Shown here in pieces: positions 47,641 to 58,850 of a stretch of 64,000 nucleotides of DNA. Made by a program: the position numbers and the translations under genes. Positions within the stretch are counted from its first letter, which is position 1. The number at the start of each line of letters is the position of its first letter. Below the pieces are notes generated by a model that did no database searches, was not told the DNA's origin, and saw only the letters and a list, made by a program, of their open reading frames with translations. Source of the DNA: Deroplatys truncata (Eukaryota; Arthropoda; Insecta; Mantodea; Mantidae); contig CM060990.1 in the NCBI GenBank assembly GCA_030765065.1, positions 419,811,198 to 419,875,197 of the forward strand, given 5' to 3'.

Positions 47641-47977
47641 AGTTTCTCACAATTTTTTGTTTTAGGGTACACATAAAATTTAAAATTTTCTAACCTTTAT
47701 GATGCTATCTGATGACGTTATTTTGATGTCCAGTTTCCTGCCCCTCTCTCCTAGATGTATATGTCGCCTCTGCGTCGCAGTACCATAGATCTACGTCGTC
47801 TCATTGTCTTGGTATCGAACTCCACTGTTGTCTTCTGTTCTCGTAGTCGCTGATGTCCTCTCATCCGCGTCGTCGTCGGTTGTTGTGGTGGTTGTTTCTA
47901 GGATCTGCGTCTTGTAGTTAATTACACTTCTCCATTCGCTCCACGTTCTGGTTATCTCGCCCCTTCCTGGTTATTAT

Positions 47978-47997
47978 GCCCCACGTTCTGGGAGCCA
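47978..47997 (-). promoter_or_regulatory. Primer-binding site of Gypsy-2
   Basis: TGGCTCCCAGAACGTGGGGC on the minus strand, three bases from the 5' LTR, matching the placement in Gypsy-1. Confidence 0.55.
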
Positions 47998-48000
47998 ATT

Positions 48001-48481
48001 TGTCGCAGTAATCTGTCGTGTTATCTTTTTTTTACTTGGCGCATGTTATTGTTTTACTATTTTGAATTTTGGGTTCTTTGTCCTCCGGCTAGCTATTATT
48101 ACTCAGTCAAGCAAATATCTCTGAGCAGGGCGTGTAAACGGAAAGGAGTTGATACTAAAAGATAACACTGATAAAAGAATTTGTTTTTACACTTTTATTG
48201 CCGTCACACTTAATTAATAGTTCACATCTGTAATCTTTATACACGCCTGACTGAAACTGTTATATTTCCGAATGTAATTACTGTCGTAATAGTTGTCGCG
48301 TACTTCAGATTTTGTAACTAACTTTACGACGCGAGAGATTCTGTAGAATTGCGCAATACTTGCTTTTGGCTCAAGAATTTATACTCCCTCACCCTGATAT
48401 GTGTAAACATTATATGAGAGCTGCTATTGGTTACCAAATCGCGCCAACATTAGCGTCTATTTTGTCACCCAATCACAATTA

Positions 48482-48532
<51 letters not shown>

Positions 48533-48793
48533 TCTAGGGAAAATATTCCCTCCATTTCTAAAGAAAGGCACCCTACCCTGGCGTCATTTGTTTGTCTCTT
48601 CTAAGTGATAAACAACTCATCCCATCACTTCATTGTTACCCACTCCTATTGTAGTTTCAGTGAGGCCGTGTAAAATTATTTCCTAACAATGCTTATGGCT
48701 AACAAACATCTAAAATCATTGTCATACAATAATGTTAATTTACACTACAATCACTCTGGCATTCACAGTGTTGTGACATAAAATACTGCCTCA
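48001..48793 (-). repeat. 5' LTR of Gypsy-2
   Basis: 793 bp. Compared with 40382-41209 it has only one copy of the 36-bp motif and contains a (TA)23 run at 48485-48530. Confidence 0.9.
48485..48530. repeat. (TA)23 microsatellite in Gypsy-2 LTR
   Basis: 46 bp of pure AT dinucleotide where the partner LTR has only ATACATAT, so it expanded after insertion. Confidence 0.95.
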
Positions 48794-49039
48794 ATATTGA
48801 ATTGAAGTCAACAGTAATCTGCTAAATTAAATTTTATTATTTTTTAAAATTAACTACGCATATAGATCCACACATTCCATATCACATCTAGAGTAAGCTG
48901 TCAGTATTGATTTGCATATTTTGAATTATATTATATCACATTAGAATACATAAGTTCTTATGTATACTCCACACACTGAATGCCTTTTCTAAATCAAAGT
49001 CACTGCGAGATGGCCCTGCAGTATGAATTATCAAGTTTG

Positions 49040-50640
49040 CTAACTCTGTCTACAGAAAAACGATTCTGATTTTATATTGTTCATGCAACTAAACTCTTGC
49101 TCACAGCCAACTGTGTGCAGTGGAATAGTAGTGGCGTATTCTATAATTAAATCCATAAGAGGGAATTGTTCACTCATCTTATTAACATAAATGAACTCTA
49201 TCAGCTCTTTGAAATTCATTTCATTGCATCTACTGTTCAACACCTTAAACAATGCCCACTCCAGTAACACATTTAAATTCATAGATGTGGCAGAATTAAT
49301 TAGTGCATATATTTCTGTGATTTCTTTATTGCCATACTCGCCATCGTTTCTGCCATATTTGGGATACAGCAATTTAAATACTTCAATCTCATCTAAATCC
49401 CCTAGTCACTCTTTTAAGTTTATAAGCAAATTATCTAAGAATTTGCAAATCGTGGACTTAACAACACTTCTATGCTACAGTGAATCTTGTATTATGTTTC
49501 CATGAAACTTAAACTCACCTTCTTGAAATCCTGGAGGTACTTTATCAAGAAAAGAGCTGTAATTTGGACCAGGTTTCAATTTAAGGTCCTTGAGCTCTTG
49601 TATGCATGAGTTCACGCAAATTTGCATGCACTCTGGATCTAAATTTGACTTTTGAAAAGTCAAACACAACTTGTTAGCAAAAAACATGACATCTTTCATA
49701 AAAGACAATAGTGAAAAAAGTTTAGGCCCTTACAGTTTTTAATAAGCCAGCAGCTACTGGTCTTTCATCTTTTTCCAACACAGATACTAAAGAATTCTAA
49801 TTTACATATTGTGAATTTACCATCTTTCCCAATGAAAGCCAGCAAATGGCGAAAGTTTTAACAAATTGTTTCCTTGGCTCATTAAGTATTTCTTGCACAT
49901 CATTTAATGCTTTGGAATTGTTTGGTGACTGTTCAAAGTAGCTATATATTCTGTTTAGAATATCTTGAAACTTCACAAGCTCCAAACAGTATTCTGCTGC
50001 TTGACTGACTGCTAGAGCTAACTGATGGGACACTCAATGCACAAATAATATATAAGGGTAATTTTTTTTAAAAAGAGTTGCCACCCCAGATCAAACTCCT
50101 GTTAAAACAGATGCACCATCAGTAACAACTGAGCAGCACTTAGTCTTATCAATGCCTATCCAAAATTCCTACAACACATGAATATACATCTCTCGCAGTA
50201 CATCCTGTTAGCAGACACATTGTTAAGTAATGTGTGCACATTTTCTCCTGCTGCATTATTTTCACATGATTAGTTTCTGTTTGAGTAATGTCAGTAGACT
50301 TGTCTTAGCATAATTGAATACCACTTGGCTGACTTTATTTTTGATAAAATACCATCAATAATTATTTTACACACTATATCCTCCATATCATGAATACTAT
50401 CATAAGTTTCATAATTTTCATTGCTACTGAAAGTTAATTTGGTCAAAGAAAGTATTCTAAGTCTACATACAGTTCTTTTAATATGGAAAACGTTCTTGTA
50501 GCAATATTTTCCTTCGTTATTGTGTAGGTGATTTTCATAGCGGCTACTGCACTTTCCTCAGCAGTTTTGCAGCCGAGGATTTGACAAAATTTGGTGCCTC
50601 TCAAAGTGAATTCTTATGGTCTGCCGAGATTTCATGCCTG
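49040..50640 (-). pseudogene. hAT transposase remnant (ZNF862/KIAA1586 type)
   Basis: Down the minus strand: a catalytic-core block SVVTDGASVLTG near 50130, matching the family's 'SDGASVMTG'; GVATLFKKNYPYILFVH then SHQLALAVSQAAEYC (about 50000-50090), matching 'HCxAHRLALA'; helical segments; and the C-terminal dimerisation block TTIPLHTVGCEQEFSCMNNI (about 49075-49135), matching 'SxxxCERGFSCMNRIK'. Stops and shifts between 49372 and 49475, 49708 and 49797, and beyond 50033 interrupt it. Terminal repeats were not found, so the element's limits are unknown. Confidence 0.72.
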
Positions 50641-51229
50641 CTAAATGTATAGGCTTTGACAACACGATATCCTGAATGCAAAAGAAAAATAAAGTACCTT
50701 TAGTGGTTAAGGATTTACTCATATCTATCTTAGAACTAGATGTAAGATGTACTTGTAATATATGGAATCCAAATTATTTATTAATGTGGGAATAATTTAG
50801 AGCTGCATTAAGAAATTTATTAGATCGACATTTATAATCAGATACATTTGAACCTGGAGCATTTTTTTTTCTCCGGGGAACCTAATTTGAGTTAGATATA
50901 TAAAGAATTCTTATTCTATATTAAAACACTTTTCTCTCTCTCTCACAGACAGACAATCAGACAGTCAGTGTACATTTGACAAGAATGAGTGAACCATCAG
51001 ACCAGATCAGAAATGAGCTTCACTAGCTGGGAGGGAAAGTGGCATATCATCATTTGTTTCTGTGACAGATTTTTACGGCTTGTTGAAAGGTTGTGTGTAT
51101 ATCGTTTGTTTCCTTGGCAGATTGTTGTTGCATTTTTGCGAATGCTATTTTAAAGTTCATTGCATTCCTCGACCTCCAGTAGCAAAAAGCAACTGTAACT
51201 TAAACCCTGCCCAAAATACTGGTGATTTA

Positions 51230-52440
51230 CTAAACATAATTTGTTGTGATGTTGAAAAGAAGACATGTATGAAGGATACTGCAGTGCAGGTATGGATAAT
51301 ATTGAACATCTTTTACATCCAGAAAGTAATTTAGAAACAACCATTCTTTTTAAATAGTGGAGTAATGTTGATAGCTACCCAAAGGTCATTGAAAGTGAAG
51401 GTTTAATTGAGGATGTACTGAATCTTGTTTGGAAGCAGATTTCTGCATTTCAGTATCACTATTTTGTGAATAAGAGTCAATCCATATTCTTTGAAGAACT
51501 AAAGCAGAATCTAACTGAAGGTACAGTGATAATACAAGTGGATTTTGCAGCAAACTATGGTGCAGCCTATGAAGATGAAATTCAGAGCGCCAATTGGAGC
51601 CATTAAAAAATGACAATTTTTAATTGTGCTTGGCTAAGTAATGGCAAGGTGTGATCTTTTGCTGTAATCAGTAATTACCTTTCACACAATAAACTATCAG
51701 TGTATGTTTTTCTAAACAAAATAATGAATTGCCTCAAAGATGAATTCAAGAAAATTAAAAATTCTCTCAGATTGTTCTCTGGGCAATTCAAGAACAAGTT
51801 CAGTTCATCCAATTTATGTTTTCCCACGGATGTACTCAATGGGGAGTGGCATTTCTTTGCCACTTCTCATAGCAAAGGAGCTGTAGATGTGGTGGGGAAT
51901 TGGTGAAACATAAATGATGTGAAATTCCACCGTATCATGGTCAGTACCACACAAAGAGTTTTTCATTGTGCCTCAAAAGTCACTTCTGCAATAAGATTCC
52001 TCTTGGTAAGTCTGAAGAAATTCACAAATATGATGAGGTTCTGATGGACCGGTGGAATGAGGCTGTTCCAGCACTTCAGGCAAAACACTGCTTTAAATTG
52101 TCAAATAAATTTTGTCTTTTAGTGGGACCTACTTCTTTCTCCCAGTTGAAAAAATGCAGTATATCAAAGCAAAAGTTTCATACAATGCTGTTTACTCAGA
52201 AAAGAATCAAGCGATGATACTGAAAGTGGAACCATCCCTGCAATTTCTAAGGATGATCTCAAAGCAGGAAAGTGTATGTTAGTAGAGCATCAAGGGAAAA
52301 GGAGTAAATATATGTAAGAATGTGTCAAGAATGGAGAAGAAATTGAAATGAAATTTTTGAAACTTAACGATAACAATAATAAGAGACTAAGAAAAAGACA
52401 TGTTTTGTCTTTTTCATGCCTTTATGTCTTTATGAAGCAA
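51230..52440 (+). pseudogene. Orphan transposase-like family, C-terminal half
   Basis: Pieces in changing frames: ICCDVEKKTCMKDT; EGLIEDVLNLVWKQISAFQY; NKSQSIFFEELKQNLTEGTV then IIQVDFAANYGAAYEDEIQS (51500-51600); NYLSHNKLSVYVFL; SSNLCF; and WHFFATSHSKGAVDVVGNW (51849-51905). In intact relatives as I recall them these read 'QxDFAENY..xDEIQSAHW', 'SDG..QFKNKY' and 'WHFFATSHGKGAVDGVGG', a D-D-E-like spacing that suggests an RNase-H-fold nuclease; this catalytic reading is inference. Several frameshifts and stops. It matches 39471-40211 as the missing half, 11 kb away across Gypsy-2 and a hAT. Confidence 0.5.
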
Positions 52441-52449
52441 ATTTTAAAA

Positions 52450-54430
52450 ATCTTCCAGAATCGTCAATGAAGGTACTGTTGGGCAGTGAGCGGGGTTCTG
52501 TAACTGTTTATCTGCTCACGTACTGTCGATTGTTTACTACGAAATGTTTTTATGTGTGCAAATGAACCACCCATGCTGCCAAATCTGATACTAGTAGAAT
52601 AAAGACTGCTGTAATAGGTGTTAACGCATTGGCTCTTGCCAACACTGTGTAGCAGTTTATAACCTCCTAACATGCTTATTGTATCCACACGGTGAGCGTA
52701 AATATGATACGGATGCAGGAAAGTGTTGAAGTTACACATTCCTCTCGCTTGCCTTCTTCTCGTGGTCTATCAGTAGTTGGTAACAGAGTGTACTATGAAT
52801 TTCAGAAAGATTTTTATTGTTCTATGACTTCATGTTCTTCTACAAATAGCTTGCCTGATAACACTAAAATAAATAAAGATATGTTCTGTAAGAACCATAA
52901 ATTATTTGTTTGCTTATCACATCTACTTCTAATAATAAATTAATAACCCATGTGTTTAACGCAAATAAAATTATATTAGTATAATATGCTTAAATCTTAA
53001 GATTGTACAGAGTCACACCCGTAATGTTATGCAATAATTTATTGTAAAAGATAGAATCGTCCTCAAAACATACACCCAGCAGAGAGATCAGTGTTCCTTC
53101 CATTCACCATCCACTGTTTAATTTTACAGAATTTCTTTAGGATTTTACAGAGAATTCAACATAAAGAGGCTATTTTGAATTGGTATATCCAAATTGTCAC
53201 ACCTGTAACATATTTTCAAAGGCCTGCAGAATATACTACCTACTTAATAATAAAAAAAAGTACAGCATGGTAGTCCAACTGCAGCATGGTTATACGCATA
53301 CACTTGAATGAAAATTGTATCTTTATATGTATAAATGTTTTTGCATTGAAAATGTTATCCAAATGTCACACCTGCATATCTTTCTTCATTTTGTATTAGA
53401 AAATCTCAGTTATGCATTGCCTTGGAGGTATTACTGTATTATTAGCATGCTATCCTTTACACTTAATGTGTCAGATAGTCCTCCAATAATCCTGCATTTT
53501 TAAACTACACATGGGTATTACTTGAATGATCTGTGTCTACAGGTTTGAATATTAGCACTGCACCATACAATTTTATTTGGGCTAAACTCTATTATTTGGT
53601 ACTGAGTTGAAAGTGTGATTTAAAAGTGAAAGGAAAGTGAGTAGGTAATCTTGCTGTCAGCTCACAGATTAATACCAGATTCTCAAATAATGGTGGGGGT
53701 AAGGTCTTGCATAGGGCACTTTTTCCGGACCTTTTGGGTGGTTATTAGCAGAACTAATGCTGCGGTCAGTAATGCAGCTTGCTACATTATCAACCCATCA
53801 TACCTGCTGCTAGCCCTGCTGAAGTCAACTGAAATGAATTCAAATTTAAAATAAAATCACTTGCGTTTTAATGGTTTTTTCAACCTGGAAAGAAAGCCAT
53901 TAAATGCACAGGTGACTTTATTTAAAACTTGCACTCCTTTCAGTCTGCCTTACTCAACTGCTAGAATATTGGTATCATTTTTAATTATCTTAAACTGACA
54001 ATGTTTTTATACTCATTTTCAATAAAATGGGAAAATAAGGAAAGACTGTGGTATGTCAACATTTAGTTATACATAAAACATTACATAGTACATTAATACG
54101 TTTATTGATAAAAAAAAATGAAATACATCAGCAAAAACAAAAAGCAATTATCCAGATACACAAAAAAGCATTTAAATAAAGCAACATAAACTTAAGCAAA
54201 ATTGCATACACTAATGCCCCCTTGATGCAGATTTAATAAGCTAGGATACATTTTTAATAGTTGCTTGTACATTATCCAAACCTTAAATTTCTTATCAATT
54301 AACTTGTGAATAGTTGTTGCTCATTGTTGGGTTTTTATTTGAAATATCCATTGCAGTCTAATCTGATATTTATTGCCAAGGCACTTAAAATAAGCATTAA
54401 CACCATGAATTCTATCTCTTTTTTAAGGCA
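52450..54430. other. Stretch without recognised feature
   Basis: AT-rich with incidental short frames. A less AT-rich patch at 53690-53830 holds a 67-aa frame of no known family. Confidence 0.4.
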
Positions 54431-54439
54431 AAGAAGGTT

Positions 54440-55588
54440 AAAAATGCATGTTGTCATTAACAGCAGATTGTAAACTATAGGATAAATGAAATTAAGTTAA
54501 ATATTTCAAACACAAAGTCGAGATACCAAACCCTTATCACGCTGCCTAGTTGGAATTTACCAGTAATGGTATAGGTATTAGGAAAACCTGACAAACAATA
54601 TATACATTTTTCAATTTTATTTTGCTTTAATGTCATTGTATATGAAGACAGTGAAAGCAAATGTAGGTTGCAAATGACAATTACTGAATAGCTGTAATTT
54701 AGGAAAGCTATTTATTGTCTTTAAGCTCAAAACTACTTTCATTAAATGGACAGTTAATGGTAATACTTTACATTCAATGCAAAATGAGGGTGCTATTTCT
54801 TAGTGTTAAAACAATCACAAAGTTAACTGAATACCTTACTACTATTGTTTATTTAGTGGGTTACAAACAATTTCAGAAAAGCATGTCTGTAGTTAGATTC
54901 AGCTATTAACATCATCAAAACAAAAATTGTAACTTTAAAGCTATAAACACAGAATCACTAAAACCAAATAATATACTGAAATAACTGCCTAACACCAACT
55001 TCACTTTTTTGAAAATTCAGAACATGTTTCCAGTAGTCTTGACTGTTTTAGTTAATTTTTCATCTGATGTTGAAATGAAACTCCAAAGTGTATGGAATGT
55101 TTGATGACATACGACAATAAAGCTTCATACAATATTAATAATGCTCCTGGAGGCGATTACTGCACCTCAACATACCCAAATACCCTTTACTATGCTTTGG
55201 ATATTTGCCAGCGTATCTCTGGTAGCTTGAGACAGTGACTGTGCTAAACAAACGAAAGGAGAGAAAACCTCATTAATGCTTCAATAATTAAGCAATACAA
55301 TTATTAAAAGTACCTGAAAGGTGATGGTCTTTGCATCTACATCATCCATGACTGACATTTCATCACTAATAATTGCTGCTTTAATCAAAAAGGTTTGAAC
55401 TATAAAATATCCTATTATTTCTAATATACCCTCTGTTCATCTGCAGCAACTATTTTGTTTCTTTATTCAGCACACAGAGCAAAACATTTTTAATTTTGTA
55501 AATATGGCACTGTATTTTCACTAAGTTTCTACAAAACTTGCTTTTTTATTTAAACTGAAAACTTGATGGTTTTACAAATAAATACAGG
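54440..55588. repeat. Direct duplication, copy 1
   Basis: Collinear with 56395-57650: shared landmarks include AAATTAAGTTAAATATTTCA, CTGCCTAGTTGGAATTT, TTACATTCARTGCAAAATGA and TGGTTTTACAAATAAATA at the end. Copies are about 85-90% alike by eye and lie about 1.95 kb apart. No coding frame is shared. Confidence 0.85.
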
Positions 55589-56145
55589 GAGAGCCAAAAG
55601 GCAAAATCACGCTCCCTGTCTGTTCTCTAAAAACAGGGCGCAAAATTGTATTTACGTATGCACGGGCTTCAACTATTGACTCGAAAAAATTGGCCAGGGA
55701 ATGAGAAGTGCTCATTTATTCAAACCTGTGCCTGAGATAGCAAAAGTGAAGTTTGGAAAAACAGAGGTAAAGGAAGTAAACATTACCTTTCAGTTTGACT
55801 ATGGAATAATAATACCCAACTTTGTGTTTAAACTGATTTCGAACCACACAGCTGTTCTTAGTAGTTGTGAACATAAAAACAATCTTCTAAGCACCATATT
55901 AGGCATAATTTCTCCTTGTTTTCTTTGTACGGTTAAATTCTTAATACTTAAAATACTAATTATTCTTTCTTTCTACAGTTGCAGACTAAAATATTTTATT
56001 AATGTGCAGCAAATACATTACTAAACCACGAGGAAAAAAAAATAGATAAACTGCAATACATATGACTTTTGTTTCATCAGCAAACCGATATGTTTCATTT
56101 CTATAAAACTTTTTGCCCCTCCCACGAAGTTTTACTAATTATGAC

Positions 56146-56213
<68 letters not shown>

Positions 56214-56394
56214 TACTTAAATAATACACATTTTTAAATGAAAGGAGTTTTTTCACAACCACTTGAGGTGCACCATCATTCATCATACTTGCCATACCAA
56301 CATCGCTTTGCATGGCAGTTAAGAGAACCATTTGCATGACTTCATAGCAAAGAAAATTGTACAACCCGAACTATTAACCAATTTATGATGCCTG
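55589..56394. other. Spacer between the duplicated blocks
   Basis: Contains a 107-codon incidental frame (55701-56024) and a microsatellite; nothing else recognised. Confidence 0.4.
56148..56213. repeat. (AAT)n microsatellite
   Basis: About 21 AAT units. Confidence 0.95.
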
Positions 56395-57650
56395 CTGTAA
56401 TATCGTTATTAACAGGTTGTAAACCCTATGACATATGAAATTAAGTTAAATATTTCAAACACAAAGTTCAGATAAATCCACAAATTCTAATCAGGCTGCC
56501 TAGTTGGAATTTGCCAGTAATGGTATAGATATTAGGAAAACCTAACAAACAATATATACATTTTTTTGTTTTATTTTGCTTTAAGGTCATTGTATATGAA
56601 GACAGTGGAAGCAGATCTAGGTTGCAAATGACAATTACAGGGTAGCTGTAATTTAGGAAAGCTACTGTCTTTAAACTCAAAACTACTTTCATTAAATGGA
56701 CTGTTAATGGTAATGCTTTACATTCAGTGCAAAATGAGGGTGCTATTTCTTAGTGTTAAAACAATCACAAAGTTAATTGAATACCTTACTACTGTTTATT
56801 TAGTGGGTTACAAACAATTTCAGAAAAGTATGTCTGTAGTTATTAACATTCATTCATTCATTATCTGTTTACCCTCCTCTTATGTAGGACTTACACCCCC
56901 CAGGACTTACAAGCGGGTGCCTGGGGAGTTATTAACATCATTAATTAAAAAATTGCAACCTTAAACCTATTAACACACAATCACCAAAATATACCAATAC
57001 ACTGAAATAACTGCCTAATGCCAACTTCACTTTTTTTCTGAAAATTCAGAATATGTTTCCAGCAATAGTCCTCGATGTTTTAGTTAATTTTTCAACTGAT
57101 GTTGAAATGAAACTCCAAATTGTAAGGAATGTTTGATGATATATGGCAATAAATTGCTGTATAGTTGAGAGAAAGCTTCAAACTATATTAATAAAGTTCC
57201 TGGGGGTGATCCTGCAACTCAACATACCCAAATTCCCTTGAATCCATGATTTGGGTATCTGCCAGCATATCTCTGGTAGCTTCAGATGTGATTGCGGTAA
57301 ACAAAAGAAAGGAGAAAAAAACCTCATTAATGCTTCAATAATTAAATAATAAGGTTAATAAAAGTGCTTTGAAGGTGATGGACTTTACATCTACAACATT
57401 CATGACTGGCATTTCATCACTAATTGCTGCATTAATCAAGAGTTTGAACTATAGAATATCCTGTTATTTTTAACATATGCTCTGTTCACTTGCAGCAACT
57501 ATTTTGCTCATTATTCACCAACACAGAGCAAAACATTCTTTAATTTTGCCTGTATGGCACAGAATTTTCACTTATGTACTATAAAAGTTACTTTTTTATT
57601 TAAATTTTTCTTTTACTTAATCTGAAAACTCAATGGTTTTACAAATAAAT
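56395..57650. repeat. Direct duplication, copy 2
   Basis: Second copy of 54440-55588, longer because of a 78-bp insertion at 56850-56927 and small indels. Confidence 0.85.
56850..56927 (-). mobile_element. 78-bp retroposon fragment with 11-bp target duplication
   Basis: Absent from duplication copy 1, so the empty site is visible in the same window. Flanked by GTTATTAACAT (56839-56849 and 56928-56938). On the minus strand it reads CTCCCCAGGCACCCGCTTGT and ends in an ATGAATGAATGAA tail, as LINE- or SINE-derived insertions do. Confidence 0.75.
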
Positions 57651-58440
57651 ATTTTCTGTGTGAAGATACCATAAACTGTGCATAGGTTAAACTAAATATC
57701 AAGTAAACCAATGGTAAGATTGTGCAGACTGAAACATGCAACAACTTATGAAGTATCCAATACCAGATGTTTTACATCCTTCTTTGCTAAAGTTTGGAAA
57801 TTTAAATGATTTCTTTGATAAAACAGCACCAGTACTTTGTGCAGTTTGCAAATGTGTTTAATCTTAGCACATAGAACTAGGCCATGGCATAATGATGCCC
57901 CAGAAATGTTCATGGTTATGTACAATGTAATCTCACTGTGAAAAAGGAAAGGCAAAAAGATAATTTAGAAAGATGTGGCAACAACTCTGCCATTAGCTTA
58001 TGAGAGCAAAATGAAAATTCTGTTAAATATAACTTACTTCAAATGATGAACGAAGGAAATCTGTGCCATAATCCTGAGGATACTACTTCTGGAGGTGTTG
58101 AACAGAAGAATGAACCCATATATAAAAAATTCAAAATTCTGAAATTCAAAGAGTGAAAAAATGAATTTAATATTTAAATGGGAAGGGAAATACTTTCAAT
58201 TCTAGCTTTCTAACAACTGTAAAGCCCAACTAGGATATAAATAGACTTTTTTTATTTTTCACTAGTATTTCACTCATCAAATAACCATTATTATTAGTGT
58301 TATTATGCATAAGTTGACTAGATTCTAACAACAGCTGACTTACAAAGTGTAATCTTGCTCATGAATAGTGATTACAATTTTGTTTTGAAAATAAATGTAT
58401 ATATAATGCAATTCTGGTTAGGTTATGGATTTAATTTTGG
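57651..58440. other. Stretch without recognised feature
   Basis: AT-rich; nothing supported. Confidence 0.4.
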
Positions 58441-58800
58441 TTATTGAATTGAATTTATTGTTGGTCAATACAGTGTGATACACAATTGAACCATGTCATA
58501 CATTATACATTACTAATATACAAGGTAATTTATGTACCATATATTGTACCGTGTCGTGCATTACATCAATATACATCAAATACAGATAATAAATTATATA
58601 GAGTATAGATACAATGTATACACTTAAAATAGTGGATAATCAGCTTCACATATTAAAACTAAAATGTAGTATAAGCCATTTTAATTACACATTATAGAAG
58701 AATAAAAAACCCCATAAATATACACAAATTATACATAATAAATTACAAGTCATGCACAAATTGATATTGCAATGCAAAACCTAGTATTTATAGATTTGAT
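58441..58800 (-). mobile_element. Possible LINE 3' end fragment
   Basis: Read on the minus strand it ends CCAACAATAAATTCAATTCA, the AATAAATTCAATTCAAT-type tail common on insect LINEs and SINEs. The rest (TGTA/TACA-rich) is not recognised. Confidence 0.3.
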
Positions 58801-58850
58801 GTTACCATGTAGGGGAAGGTGGGGCAAGAGTGCCATGTTAAGGTTCAAAC

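Larger units (their letters stand above)
40382..48793 (-). mobile_element. Ty3/Gypsy LTR retrotransposon (Gypsy-2), broken
   Basis: Minus-strand element with LTRs 40382-41209 (828 bp) and 48001-48793 (793 bp) and the 4-bp target duplication ATAT (40378-40381 and 48794-48797). LTRs differ by roughly 2-3% plus repeat-number changes, so it is older than Gypsy-1. Same organisation and clear sequence relationship to Gypsy-1 in gag, pol, primer-binding site and LTR blocks; a sister subfamily. It is broken, with something over a dozen breaks across gag and pol. It lies between the two halves of the orphan transposase-like gene. Confidence 0.92.

Noticed and set aside
52464-52739. 91-aa minus-strand frame after the orphan transposase-like segment
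   Set aside because: No resemblance to that family or to any other; short and in AT-rich DNA.
55701-56024. 107-aa gene on the plus strand
   Set aside because: No splice or start support, drifts into hydrophobic AT-rich translation, no family.
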